Assembly (NCBI GenBank): GCA_030837785.1
Contig: JAUQYA010000066.1
Span: 1 to 64,000 of the forward strand
DNA: 64,000 nt
Direction of reading: 5' to 3'
DNA from: Albidovulum sp.
GTDB lineage: Bacteria; Pseudomonadota; Alphaproteobacteria; Rhodobacterales; Rhodobacteraceae
Shown: piece after piece, positions 10,101-19,592 of the stretch
Layout of the letters: every line of letters starts with the position of its first letter
How positions within the stretch are numbered: position 1 is the first letter of the stretch
The notes under the pieces: model-generated
Database searches by the model: none
Told to the model about the DNA's origin: nothing
The model's input: the letters and a program-made list of their open reading frames with translations, nothing else
Made by a program: the position numbers and the translations under genes

Positions 10101-10129
10101 AGCATAGACCTGCGGGCGCGCGGATGCAA
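10101..10129 (-). promoter_or_regulatory. Sigma70-type promoter of the maoC-ribF unit
   Basis: On the minus strand TTGCAT (10129-10124) and TATGCT (10106-10101) are 17 bp apart, a good match to the housekeeping consensus. The predicted start point would give a short leader before the maoC-like ATG at 10070. Inferred from sequence only. Confidence 0.5.
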
Positions 10130-10203
10130 CCGTCCTGCGTAATTTATATGCTTCTATTCGTCATTTCCGGATAGATTGTTGCTGGACGATCATTTTGTTT
10201 CGC

Positions 10204-11085
10204 CTACCGCAGGCGCCCGATTGCCCAGGTGGGCGAGATCTGCCTTGCGTCAAGCCACGGCTGGAGAAGGGCGGGCTCGGGCGCTTCCACGTCGGGGCCG
10301 AAGTCCTCGGCGGCAAGCCCGCCGGTGACGAAAAGCGTGTCGGTGCCCTCGGCCAGCCCGCCCAGGATGTCGGTGAGAAAACCGTCGCCGACCGCAAGCA
10401 CGCGCCCGGACTCGACCTCGACGCCGGTGGCGGCGAGCCTCCGGCGGGCAAGATCGTAGATCGGCGGATGCGGCTTGCCGAAATAGAGGCTCGTCCCGCC
10501 CATCTCCTCATAAAGCGCTGCAAGCGCCCCGGCGCAGTAGATGCGCCGGTCGCCGTAGTCGACGACGATGTCGGGATTGGTGCAGAGAAGCTTCAGCCCC
10601 TTGGCCTTGGCGTAGAGGAAGGTCGCGCGGTAGTCCTCCGGCGTCTCGGTCATTTCGTCGAAGGGGCCGGTGCAGACGATGCCCTCGGCGTCTTCGAGAG
10701 GAACCCGCTCGATCGTCGGGGCGCCGGCAAATTCGGCGGGAACCTCGGTGAAGAAGCCCAGATCCTTCTCGGGGCCGAGGTGGTAGACGCGGCGGCCCAC
10801 CATCCCGGAGAACATCCCCGCCTGCGCCGCGTCACCCGAGGAGACGATCATGTCCCAGGCATCGCGCGGCACCCCCATCCGGTCGAGCTGCGCCTCGACG
10901 AAGCGGTTGGGGCGCGGCGCGTTGGTCATCAGGACGACGCGCCCGCCCGTCGCGCGGAACGCCTTCAGCGCCGCGACGGCGGCGGGCCAGGGGGCGCGGC
11001 CGTTGTGAAGGCACCCCCAGAGGTCGCAGTAGAGCGCGTCATAGGCGGCCGACACTTCGGCCAGCGACGAGATGATCCGGGTCAT
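10204..11085 (-). CDS. HAD-superfamily class IIA hydrolase, TIGR01459-like
   Basis: NagD-like phosphatase of 293 residues. The nucleophile Asp21 is in YCDLWGCLHNG, where a Trp replaces the usual second Asp, as typical for this subgroup. VVLMTNAPRPN is the second HAD motif, and CTNPDIVVDYGDRR with YFGKPHPPIYDLA and LAVGDGFLTDILGG gives motifs III and IV. Substrate unknown. It follows the pyrophosphatase gene after a very strong hairpin. Confidence 0.9.
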   Translation of the reverse strand: MTRIISSLAEVSAAYDALYCDLWGCLHNGRAPWPAAVAALKAFRATGGRVVLMTNAPRPNRFVEAQLDRMGVPRDAWDMIVSSGDAAQAGMFSGMVGRRVYHLGPEKDLGFFTEVPAEFAGAPTIERVPLEDAEGIVCTGPFDEMTETPEDYRATFLYAKAKGLKLLCTNPDIVVDYGDRRIYCAGALAALYEEMGGTSLYFGKPHPPIYDLARRRLAATGVEVESGRVLAVGDGFLTDILGGLAEGTDTLFVTGGLAAEDFGPDVEAPEPALLQPWLDARQISPTWAIGRLR

Positions 11086-11101
11086 GGGGCCTCGCGGGAC
11101 A

Positions 11102-11131
11102 CCGGCCGGGCGCCCGAAGGCGCCCGGCCGG
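11102..11131 (-). terminator. Thirteen-base-pair hairpin with UUCG loop between ppaC and the HAD gene
   Basis: CCGGCCGGGCGCC at 11102-11114 pairs perfectly with 11119-11131. The loop is CGAA on the plus strand and so UUCG on the transcript of these minus-strand genes, closed by C-G, the especially stable tetraloop. It lies 15 bp after the ppaC stop. There is no T-run, so it may be an attenuator or mRNA-end stabiliser rather than a classic terminator. Confidence 0.55.
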
Positions 11132-11146
11132 ACGGTGAAGGGCGGC

Positions 11147-12064
11147 TCAGAGCTTCAGCTCCGGGATGATCTGCTTCTTCCGGCTCATGATCCCGGGCAG
11201 GACCACCGTGTCGCCGCTGACCTTCGCGCCGAACGACGCCTCGGCGATCCGCTTCACGAGGTCGTTGGGGACGAGAAGCGTCGCTTCCTCCTTGAGGATG
11301 TCGACGACGAAGAGCAGCACCTGGTCGGCGCCGTCCTCCTTCGCCACCGCCTCCATCGACGCCATCAGGCTCGCCTTCCGGTCGAGGATCATCTTCGGCG
11401 AGGTCGTCTCCAGCACCGAGACGCGCAGGTCCTTGCCGGCGACGGTGTATTCCTTGGAATCCATCCTGAGCAGTTCGGCGTCGGAGAAGGCGCCCACGTC
11501 CGACTTCGCCTCGAACATCTCGGCGGCATAGGCCGGGATGTCGATGCCGAGATCGGCCGCCAGTTCCTCGGCCAGTTTCCTGTCCTGATCGGTCGTGGTG
11601 GGCGAGCGGAATTCCAGCGTGTCGGAGAGAATGCAGGACAGTATCGCCCCCTTGATCTCGCGCGGCATCTTCGCCGCGTTCGGGCCCATCAGGTTGTGCA
11701 TGACCGTGGCCGTGCAGGCCAGGGGCTTGATCGTCACGTCGATCGGGCCCGCGGTTTCCAGCCCGCCGGTCAGTTTGTGGTGGTCGATGATCTGGATGAT
11801 GTCGGCCTTGTTGATGCCTTCGGGCAGTTCGGCGGGGTTGTTGGTGTCGACGATCACCACCTTCTCGCCCGCCGCGACGCCGGAAATGATCTCGGGCGTC
11901 TTCAGCCCCCATTTTCTCAGCACGAAGGCGGCCTCGGTGTTCGGCGCGCCGAGGAGCTTGGCTTCGGCGGGCTGCTTGCGGTGCTCGGTCAGATACCAGG
12001 CCCAGATGATGGGCGAGCCGGTGGAATCGGTGTCGGGGGACTTGTGGCCAAAGACCTTGATCAT
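11147..12064 (-). CDS. ppaC: Manganese-dependent inorganic pyrophosphatase (family II)
   Basis: Hydrolyses pyrophosphate to two phosphates, pulling biosynthetic reactions forward; cytoplasmic. The 305 residues belong to the DHH superfamily. GHKSPDTDS near the N-terminus (His7, Asp11, Asp13) and VDTNNP with IDHHKLTGG supply the metal ligands. The C-terminal DHHA2-like part ends SRKKQIIPELKL. I start at MIKVFGHK (12064); MTHMIKV at 12073 is equally possible because neither start has a clear ribosome binding site. Confidence 0.95.
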   Translation of the reverse strand: MIKVFGHKSPDTDSTGSPIIWAWYLTEHRKQPAEAKLLGAPNTEAAFVLRKWGLKTPEIISGVAAGEKVVIVDTNNPAELPEGINKADIIQIIDHHKLTGGLETAGPIDVTIKPLACTATVMHNLMGPNAAKMPREIKGAILSCILSDTLEFRSPTTTDQDRKLAEELAADLGIDIPAYAAEMFEAKSDVGAFSDAELLRMDSKEYTVAGKDLRVSVLETTSPKMILDRKASLMASMEAVAKEDGADQVLLFVVDILKEEATLLVPNDLVKRIAEASFGAKVSGDTVVLPGIMSRKKQIIPELKL

Positions 12065-12143
12065 GTGTGTCATCCGTGAAAGCGGGAAAATCGCGCGCCT
12101 TATAGGCGTTGCGCCTCGGCTTGTCACGCCCGGGGGCAGGTGT

Positions 12144-13136
12144 TCAGAAGGGCTGCCGCTCGATCCTGTAGCCCTCGCGCTCCAGGAGCGCCAGGACGCC
12201 GTCCCGGCCCGACAGGTGCAGCGCCCCGAATGCGGCGAAGACCGGCCCCTCGGCCGCGGCCTTCTCGATCACCGGGATCCAGGACCGGTTGCGGCGGAAC
12301 ATCAGCAGTTCCTCCATTGCGGCAAGGTCGGCATCGACCGATCCCGGCGTCTCGCCGGGCAGATCCAGCGCCGCCATCCGGCCGAGTTCCCAGGTGGCGC
12401 GGACATCCTCGGCGAAATAGGCCTCGGTCAATGTCGCGGCGTAGTCCTCGGCCCGCGCGTTCATCGCCAGCGTGGTGCGGATCATGTCGAGCTGATCGGC
12501 CGGGGCCATGTCGTCGAAAAGCGTGAACACCGTGTCATAGGGTTCGAGGGCGCGCACCGGAATGTCGCGCAGCGCGGCACGCGCGATGATCCGGGTGTCG
12601 AGCCCGTTCGGATCGCCCGCCATGTCGGCCATCGCGCAGGCCGGGATGCCGAGCAGCATCGCGACATACCAGGGCTGCATCTTCGCGGCAATGAAGGCCG
12701 GCATCCCGCGCGCCTGCATCGCCGCCGACAGCGCCTTCCAGTCCGCCTCGTCCAGCCGCTCGGGAAGCGTCGGCCCATCGGTGGTGAACAGGCGGTCGGG
12801 GTGGCGCGCCATCTCGGCCTCGAGGGCCGCCTGTTCCTCGGGCCCGGCCTCCACGAGGACGGTGCTGGCCGCGTCGATCGCCGGCGCCAGCCGCCCCATC
12901 ACCGCGTCATGGCGCGGGTCGTCGAGGTGATAGGTGCCAAGAAGGTGGATCACCGCCGCCCCCTTCGTCGCGCGCCAGGAGTTGCCGCGGCCATAGGCCA
13001 GCGAATCCACGGCCGCGTCGATTCCGGCGCGCTGGGCGGCATCGAGCGTCGGCAGGATATCCTGCCCGGCGCAGGCCGCGTCGGCCCCGCCCGCGGGCAG
13101 GCAAAGGAACAGGCTGACGGCAAGGTGTCGGATCAT
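12144..13136 (-). CDS. TraB/GumN family protein with signal peptide
   Basis: A 330-residue protein. The first 23 residues (MIRHLAVSLFLCLPAGGADA) are a signal peptide, so it is probably periplasmic or lipid-free secreted. Family motifs are HLLGTYHLDDPR after the signal region and AAFGALHLSGRDGVLALLEREGY near the end, which carry the conserved GxxH pairs of this TIKI-like putative metalloprotease clan. The ATG at 13136 fits the signal peptide better than the TTG five codons earlier. Role in this organism unknown. Confidence 0.88.
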   Translation of the reverse strand: MIRHLAVSLFLCLPAGGADAACAGQDILPTLDAAQRAGIDAAVDSLAYGRGNSWRATKGAAVIHLLGTYHLDDPRHDAVMGRLAPAIDAASTVLVEAGPEEQAALEAEMARHPDRLFTTDGPTLPERLDEADWKALSAAMQARGMPAFIAAKMQPWYVAMLLGIPACAMADMAGDPNGLDTRIIARAALRDIPVRALEPYDTVFTLFDDMAPADQLDMIRTTLAMNARAEDYAATLTEAYFAEDVRATWELGRMAALDLPGETPGSVDADLAAMEELLMFRRNRSWIPVIEKAAAEGPVFAAFGALHLSGRDGVLALLEREGYRIERQPF

Positions 13137-13243
13137 CCCGGTTTCCCGCAAGGCGGTGCGATCGCATCCTCAGGACCGTGACTATAGCCGCGCGCGATGG
13201 CAATGCCATGCCGAAGCCGTGGCAATTTTGCGCAAGCCGGCAG

Positions 13244-13272
13244 TTGACAGGCCGGACTTGCCAGCCTAACTA
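13244..13272 (+). promoter_or_regulatory. Promoter of groES-groEL
   Basis: TTGACA at 13244-13249 and TAACTA at 13267-13272 are separated by 17 bp, a near-consensus sigma70-type promoter. The predicted start point falls at the left edge of the CIRCE element, so HrcA binding would block initiation or early elongation. Confidence 0.8.
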
Positions 13273-13280
13273 GCCCGGTG

Positions 13281-13307
13281 TTGGCACTCGACCAAGGTGA
13301 GTGCCAA
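13281..13307. promoter_or_regulatory. CIRCE operator for HrcA
   Basis: TTGGCACTC, nine bases, then GAGTGCCAA: the exact 9-N9-9 inverted repeat of CIRCE, with one symmetric change per arm from the consensus TTAGCACTC. It lies just after the promoter and 38 bp before the groES start. HrcA binds this element at low temperature and represses groESL; heat inactivates HrcA. Confidence 0.95.
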
Positions 13308-13345
13308 TCATGATTGAACCTGGAAACCCAAGGGAGTGTTGCCAG

Positions 13346-13633
13346 ATGGCATTCAAACCGCTGCATGACCGTGTGCTGGTCAAGCGAGTCGAAGGCGAAG
13401 AAAAGACCAAGGGCGGGCTGATCATCCCCGACAGCGCCAAGGAAAAGCCGGCCGAGGGCGAAGTTGTCGCCTGCGGCGAGGGCGCGCGCAAGGATTCGGG
13501 CGAACTGATCCCGATGTCGGTGAAGAAGGGTGATCGCATCCTGTTCGGCAAGTGGTCGGGCACCGAAGTGACGCTCGACGGCACCGAACTGCTGATCATG
13601 AAGGAAAGCGACATCCTCGGCATCATCGCCTGA
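13346..13633 (+). CDS. groES: Co-chaperonin GroES
   Basis: The heptameric lid that caps GroEL. The 95 residues begin MAFKPLHDRVLVKRVE and include the mobile loop EEKTKGGLIIPDSAKEKP and the ESDILGII ending. AAGGGAG stands 9-10 bp before this ATG. An upstream in-frame ATG at 13310 lies right after CIRCE and is rejected because GroES always starts at this point. It is followed by groEL after 48 bp. Confidence 0.99.
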   Translation: MAFKPLHDRVLVKRVEGEEKTKGGLIIPDSAKEKPAEGEVVACGEGARKDSGELIPMSVKKGDRILFGKWSGTEVTLDGTELLIMKESDILGIIA

Positions 13634-13681
13634 GACCGCCGCTGACCTGCAAACCCATCCAGACAACCAGGAGAAGCCAAC

Positions 13682-15322
<1,641 letters not shown>

Positions 15323-15350
15323 TCACGCCGTTCCGACGGAACGCAGGGAA

Positions 15351-15375
15351 GGGGCGCCGCAGGGCGCCCCTTTTT
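15351..15375 (+). terminator. Rho-independent terminator of groESL
   Basis: GGGGCGCC at 15351-15358 pairs with GGCGCCCC at 15363-15370 around GCAG and is followed at once by five T. Classic intrinsic terminator, 28 bp after the groEL stop. Confidence 0.95.
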
Positions 15376-15680
15376 CGTTGGACCTGTCGCCCGGAATCAC
15401 GTGCCGCCCCGGTTCCAGATGGCGGCACCGACCCAGCTTGCGGTATGGCCGGCCGGTTTCCGCGTGCGGGCGGCCTTGATGCCGGCCTCCGGCGGGCCGA
15501 TACCCTGACGCGGCTCAGGCGGGAATACGCCGGACTCCGGCTGGAAATCGCGCTGGCGGCCCGGCTCGCTCAGGACGGACACGAGCCAGCCGACCGCACC
15601 GAACGGGGGCAGGCGGCTTGCATGATGCGGGGCGGGGAACGGGCGGGTCCGGTGCATCGCGTAACCTCCGTGAAGCTTGA
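15376..15680. other. Intergenic stretch without a supported gene
   Basis: Between the groESL terminator and the HxlR operator I see no convincing gene. Open frames exist on both strands (minus 15397-15684, plus 15445-15735), but they lack a ribosome binding site and any recognisable fold, and they overlap each other in antisense. The minus-strand frame would start inside the dyad at 15681, so a small gene divergent from the regulator cannot be fully excluded. Confidence 0.4.
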
Positions 15681-15701
15681 CCACATGGGTCGACCATGTG
15701 G
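15681..15701. promoter_or_regulatory. Perfect 8-5-8 dyad, candidate operator of the HxlR regulator
   Basis: CCACATGG, GTCGA, CCATGTGG: a perfect inverted repeat of eight bases with a 5-base spacer, 109 bp upstream of the HxlR-type gene. Dimeric winged-helix regulators of this family bind dyads of this size in their own promoter, so autoregulation is a reasonable inference. Confidence 0.45.
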
Positions 15702-15809
15702 CACGGCCCGACTTTCCGGCCAGTTCCGCGGCTGAATCGATCCGATACAGAATGTGAACTGGATGGCGGGCCTGTTCTTGCCTTACACTGGCAGCCGGAG
15801 ACAGCGCGC

Positions 15810-16532
15810 ATGCCAGGCAAACCCTACGGTATCATCTGCCCGATCTCGAAGGCGTGCGAGTATCTGGAGCCGCGCTGGACCATCCAGATCCTGTGCGAGA
15901 TGTGGGCCGGTTCCAGCCGCTTCAACGACATCCGGCGGGGCGTCGGCCATATCTCGCCCGCGCTTCTGTCGCGGCGGCTGAGGGAGATGGAGTCAGCCGG
16001 GATGGTCGAGCGGGTCGAGGACCGCGCCACCGGCAGCGTCGACTATTTCCGCACCGCCAAGGCCGTCGCCTTGGAGCCGGCACTGTATGAACTGATGCAC
16101 TGGGCGCAGCGCAACATCGAGGCGGAACTCGCGGTGGGCGAGCCCAACCTGTCGACGATGATCTGGGCGGCCCGGCGTTATCTGAAAGTCGCGGAACTGC
16201 CGCCGCGCCGTGCGGTCATGCGCTTTCATTTCGCCGATGTCGCCAAGGGCCGCGATCGCTGCTGGCTGGTGGCACGGCCCGGCGCCGAGGTCGATCTCTG
16301 CACCTCCGATCCCGGGGTGGACGTCGACCTTTACATCGAAATGACGGCCGTGTCGCTGGCCGCCATCATGCTGGGGCGGACGACGATCGCCCGCGAGATC
16401 GAGGAGGGGCGCCTGTTTCTGTCCGGCGACGCCCGTCTGATCCGCACCATAGACCATTGGTTTCCCAAGGAAGACGGGTCCGACATCGAGGGCATCCTGC
16501 CGTTGAAGCCGGCACCGAGCGCCGTTCACTGA
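15810..16532 (+). CDS. HxlR-family transcriptional regulator with C-terminal SCP2-like domain
   Basis: The 240 residues have two parts. Residues about 1-100 are an HxlR winged helix: GIICPISKACEYLEPRWTIQ, then RFNDIRRGVGHISPALLSRR and LREMESAGMVER. The second half (about 115-235) has the alternating pattern of a sterol-carrier-protein-2-like domain (DVDLYIEMTAVSLAAIMLGR, LFLSGDARLIRTI), a combination seen in Rhodobacteraceae. The second domain could bind a hydrophobic ligand. GGAG lies 10 bp before the chosen ATG. A dyad at 15681 may be its operator; the DMT transporter gene follows after 116 bp and could be a target. Confidence 0.87.
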   Translation: MPGKPYGIICPISKACEYLEPRWTIQILCEMWAGSSRFNDIRRGVGHISPALLSRRLREMESAGMVERVEDRATGSVDYFRTAKAVALEPALYELMHWAQRNIEAELAVGEPNLSTMIWAARRYLKVAELPPRRAVMRFHFADVAKGRDRCWLVARPGAEVDLCTSDPGVDVDLYIEMTAVSLAAIMLGRTTIAREIEEGRLFLSGDARLIRTIDHWFPKEDGSDIEGILPLKPAPSAVH

Positions 16533-16648
16533 AGGCTTTCCGGGCACAGTATCGGTTGCGGCTGGCCGGCTCGGGCGGGTTTGGGGCGGCCCCTGGCCTC
16601 GGTTAATTCTTGGTGCGCGCTCCCGGCCGGGACTAGGCTGGCGATGCC

Positions 16649-17512
16649 ATGCGCCTCGTCCTTCTCACCGCGCTCACCATGACCGCCTTCGCCGCCAATT
16701 CGGTGCTGAACCGGGCGGCGGTCGGGCAGGGGCACATCGGCGCGGTGGAGTTCGCCGTGGTCCGGCTTGCCGCCGGGGCGGGGATGCTGGGGCTTCTGGT
16801 CGCGGTCCGGCGCATCCGGTCCGGGCAGGCGGTCTGGCCGGGCCGGCGGGGCAGGACCGCGGGCCCGATCTCGCTTCTCGTCTATCTCTTCGGCTTCTCG
16901 CTCGCCTATGGCGCGCTCGACGCCGGCACCGGCGCGCTGATCCTCTTCGGCATGGTGCAGATCACCATGTTCGCCGGCGCGCTGGTGGCAGGGGAACGGG
17001 TGCCCGCGCGGCGCTGGTCGGGGGCGGGGGTGGCATTCCTCGGCCTTCTCTACCTGCTTGCGCCCGGGTCCGGGGCCACCCCAAGCCCGCTGCACGCGGC
17101 GATGATGGTCGCGGCGGGCGTGGGCTGGGGAGTATATTCGCTTTCCGCGCGCGGCACACGCGATCCCCTGGGTGCCACCGCGTGGAACTTCATCCTCGCC
17201 GTCCCCTTGGCTGCGCTGATCACGGCCCTTCTGCCCGCCTCGCCGGCCTCTGCGCCGACAGGGTCCGCGGGTCTTGCCCTTGCGCTCGTCTCGGGCGCGA
17301 TGACCTCGGGCCTTGGCTACGCGCTCTGGTACACGATCCTGCCCCAGCTCGGCGCCGCGCGGGGCGGGGTGGCGCAGCTGAGCGTTCCGCTCATCGCCGT
17401 CGCGGGCGGCATGGTCTTCCTCGGGGAATCGCTGACCCTGCGCTTCGTCATCGCCTCGGCACTGGTTCTTGGCGGCGTCGCCATCGCCGTCCGCCCGGCC
17501 CGTCAGCCGTAG
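16649..17512 (+). CDS. EamA/DMT-family transporter
   Basis: A 287-residue inner-membrane protein with about ten hydrophobic segments in two EamA repeats. The repeats show as the N-terminal MRLVLLTALTMTAFAANSVL half and the second half starting near MMVAAGVGWGVYSLSARGT. The C-terminal repeat ends with LGGVAIAV and a basic tail. Members export amino acids, nucleosides or drugs; the substrate here is unknown. Its end overlaps the convergent Gre-factor gene by 10 bp. Confidence 0.9.
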   Translation: MRLVLLTALTMTAFAANSVLNRAAVGQGHIGAVEFAVVRLAAGAGMLGLLVAVRRIRSGQAVWPGRRGRTAGPISLLVYLFGFSLAYGALDAGTGALILFGMVQITMFAGALVAGERVPARRWSGAGVAFLGLLYLLAPGSGATPSPLHAAMMVAAGVGWGVYSLSARGTRDPLGATAWNFILAVPLAALITALLPASPASAPTGSAGLALALVSGAMTSGLGYALWYTILPQLGAARGGVAQLSVPLIAVAGGMVFLGESLTLRFVIASALVLGGVAIAVRPARQP

Positions 17513-17994
17513 GCAATGGCGGTGACCTCAAGCTCTACGGTGCCGGCCGGCCGCTTCCATTCCACCGTATCCCCGACACCTGCCCCCAGAAGCGCGCGGG
17601 CCAGCGGCGACTGCGGTGCGATCCGGCCGAGGCTCGCGTCCGCCTCATCCTCGCCGACGATCTCATAGACCGTCTCCACCCCGTCCTCATCCGCCACCGT
17701 GACCCTTGCGCCAAAGCCCACTTCACCCTCCGGCTGCGCCGCCGGATCGACCGGAATAGCCGAGGCCAGACGCGCCTCAAGATAGCGGATGTCGCGCTCC
17801 GCCGCCTTCTCCGGCAGCCGGTCGAGCCGGTCGGCGCGCGCCTTCAGGCGGGCAAGCTCGGCCCGCACCGTCTCCAGCCTCTCGCGCAGCGCGGCAAGAC
17901 CGCGCGGGGTCACGTAGTTCGGATGCGGACTGATCGGCAGGTCGGGCAGGGGTTCGGTGTCGGGCCTGTCCTCCTTGACGAAGGCGCGGCTCAT
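17503..17994 (-). CDS. GreA/GreB-family transcription elongation factor
   Basis: A 163-residue protein. The N-terminal half is a charged helical hairpin (YVTPRGLAALRERLETVRAE, then LARLKARADRLDRL) as in Gre coiled coils. The C-terminal half is the FKBP-like globular domain with GFGARVTVADEDGVETVYEI, ISPQSPLARALLG-type motif (here IAPQSPLARALLG) and GDTVEW. It is closer to GreB-like variants than to housekeeping GreA, which usually lacks the long acidic N-terminus. It would help backtracked RNA polymerase restart. Its start overlaps the Nudix gene stop by four bases. Confidence 0.88.
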   Translation of the reverse strand: MSRAFVKEDRPDTEPLPDLPISPHPNYVTPRGLAALRERLETVRAELARLKARADRLDRLPEKAAERDIRYLEARLASAIPVDPAAQPEGEVGFGARVTVADEDGVETVYEIVGEDEADASLGRIAPQSPLARALLGAGVGDTVEWKRPAGTVELEVTAIAYG

Positions 17995-18443
17995 GGCACG
18001 ATCTCCTCCAGCGGGTCATAGTGGACGGGCGCCTCGGGTGTGAAGGCCACGCGCGGCAGGCTGTCGGGCTTCAGCCGGATCGCGGCAAGGTCCGCAGGCG
18101 CGAAGAACCGGCAGGTGTGGACGATGCCGGCCGGATCGGCCCAGTCCGGGTCGAGCCGGCCGCCGGTGACCCGGCAGCGAAAGAACAGGTCGACCTGGTG
18201 GTAGCCCGATTTCGGATCGTGGAATTCGTTGACGAGCGCCAGTGGTCCGACCTCGACCGTCAGCCCGCATTCCTCGTGGACCTCACGGATCAGGTTCTCG
18301 GGCAGCGACCGGCCCGGCTCGACCCCGCCGCCGGGCGCGCCCCAGAGGTCCGACCGCCTGCCCGGATAGGCGTTGACGAGCAGGAGGCGGCGATCCTCGA
18401 CGATGATCGCGCGGGTGGCGAGGCGGGGCGAGCGGGTCTTCAT
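17991..18443 (-). CDS. Nudix hydrolase
   Basis: A 150-residue Nudix protein that would cleave a nucleoside diphosphate linked to another group. The Nudix box is GVEPGRSLPENLIREVHEEC followed by GL. The REVHEECG core with its metal-binding Glu residues is intact, but the Glu of the GX5E part is replaced by Arg (PGRSL). WGAPGGG precedes the box. It is coupled to the Gre-factor gene by a 4-bp overlap. Substrate unknown. Confidence 0.9.
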   Translation of the reverse strand: MKTRSPRLATRAIIVEDRRLLLVNAYPGRRSDLWGAPGGGVEPGRSLPENLIREVHEECGLTVEVGPLALVNEFHDPKSGYHQVDLFFRCRVTGGRLDPDWADPAGIVHTCRFFAPADLAAIRLKPDSLPRVAFTPEAPVHYDPLEEIVP

Positions 18444-18520
18444 GGGCGGGCAGAGTGGCGGAGCGCCGGCGCAAGGGCAAGGGGCTGGCGCCGGGGCCGG
18501 GTCTGGCCTATCACCGACCG

Positions 18521-19261
18521 ATGCGGAAATCGCTTCCCGTGCTCCTTCTTCTGGGCGCCATGATCACCGCCCTCCCCGCGGCCGCGGCGGACTGCGTCGT
18601 CCTCCTGCACGGGCTGGCGCGCAGCGAAGCGTCGCTCTGGGTCATGGAAGCTGCGCTTGCCCGGGCGGGCTTTCGGGTGGTGAACGAGGGCTATCCCTCG
18701 ACCGAGGTCACGATCGAGACGCTGGTGCGCGATTACGTCGGCCCGCAGGTGGCCCGCTGCGGCGAAGGCGAAACCGTCCACTTCGTCACCCATTCGATGG
18801 GCGGCATCCTCGCCCGTGCCTGGCTTGCCGGCCACCGGCCGGCGAAGATGGGCCGCGTGGTGATGCTCGCGCCCCCCAACCACGGATCGGAGCTGGTCGA
18901 TGCCTTCGGCGACCTCGGCGCGTTCCGGTGGCTGAACGGGCCGGCGGGGCTGGAGCTTGGCACCGGGCCCGCAAGCGTTCCGAACGCGCTGCCCGCGGTG
19001 CAGTTCGATCTGGGCATCATCGCCGGCGACCGCTCGCTCAACCCGGTCTACTCGGCGGTGATCGAGGGCGCCGACGACGGCAAGGTCAGCGTCGCCAGCA
19101 CCCGGATCGGCGGCATGCGCGACCATGTCGTGCTGCCGGTGACGCATACGTTCATGATGAACAACCCGCTCGTCGTGGCCCAGGTTCTGGAATTCCTCGC
19201 CAACGGGCGGTTCGACCACGAACTGAGCTATCTCGACGCCGCGCGGCGGGTGCTGCGGTAG
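18521..19261 (+). CDS. Secreted lipase-like alpha/beta hydrolase
   Basis: A 246-residue protein. The start MRKSLPVLLLLGAMITALPAAAA gives a clear signal peptide, so I prefer this ATG to an upstream start 22 codons earlier. The mature part opens CVVLLHGLARSEASLW (oxyanion loop), then has FVTHSMGGILAR with the nucleophile Ser in HSMGG, and MLAPPNHGSELVD. GIPRs of this type resemble LipA/PGAP1-like esterases. Probably periplasmic or secreted; substrate unknown. A long GC hairpin follows. Confidence 0.9.
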   Translation: MRKSLPVLLLLGAMITALPAAAADCVVLLHGLARSEASLWVMEAALARAGFRVVNEGYPSTEVTIETLVRDYVGPQVARCGEGETVHFVTHSMGGILARAWLAGHRPAKMGRVVMLAPPNHGSELVDAFGDLGAFRWLNGPAGLELGTGPASVPNALPAVQFDLGIIAGDRSLNPVYSAVIEGADDGKVSVASTRIGGMRDHVVLPVTHTFMMNNPLVVAQVLEFLANGRFDHELSYLDAARRVLR

Positions 19262-19262
19262 G

Positions 19263-19302
19263 GGCCGCTGCGGATGCCCGTTCCGGTGTGCATCCCGCGG
19301 CC
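19263..19302 (+). terminator. Hairpin after the lipase-like gene
   Basis: GGCCGC (19263-19268) and GGATGC (19272-19277) pair with GCATCC (19290-19295) and GCGGCC (19297-19302), giving a 12-bp stem with a small internal bulge and a 12-nt loop, right after the stop codon. It has no T-run, so termination is only a possibility. Confidence 0.35.
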
Positions 19303-19592
19303 GCAAGAGGGGAGGGGAGGGCGCTGCGCTTCAGAAGTCCGGGGGCGCTTTGTGGTGGCGCTGCCTCCGGCCGCGGCAACGCGCGAAGGGCGGCGGCCGA
19401 TCGCGGGCGGGCGCTGTGCAGCGCTGGGTTGGGGTCCTTTATGGGGCCGCCACTCCCGACGGTTGTTCTGCTGGACACGATGCAATGCGCCCGCCCTCGG
19501 GGGCGGTCGGGCGCCGCCCGGGCTGGTCGCCCGGGCGAGACGTCGGAGGCGTGGGGTCTCTTCCTGTCATGACGGCCCGGACCCCGCCCGCC
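19303..19592. other. Intergenic stretch with GC-rich hairpins only
   Basis: No gene is supported here. The stretch is rich in G-runs and Arg-type codons in every frame. Two copies of the palindrome GCCCGGGC (19516-19523 and 19529-19536) are 5 bp apart and could form a hairpin at the 3' side of purK. Confidence 0.4.

Noticed and set aside
15397..15684. Minus-strand open frame of 95 codons divergent from the HxlR gene
   Set aside because: No ribosome binding site, no motif, and an opposing frame of similar length overlaps it. Mentioned only as part of the gap description.
18455..18520. Upstream start giving the lipase-like protein 22 extra residues
   Set aside because: It would bury the signal peptide behind a basic extension; MRKSLPVLLLL is a normal signal start.
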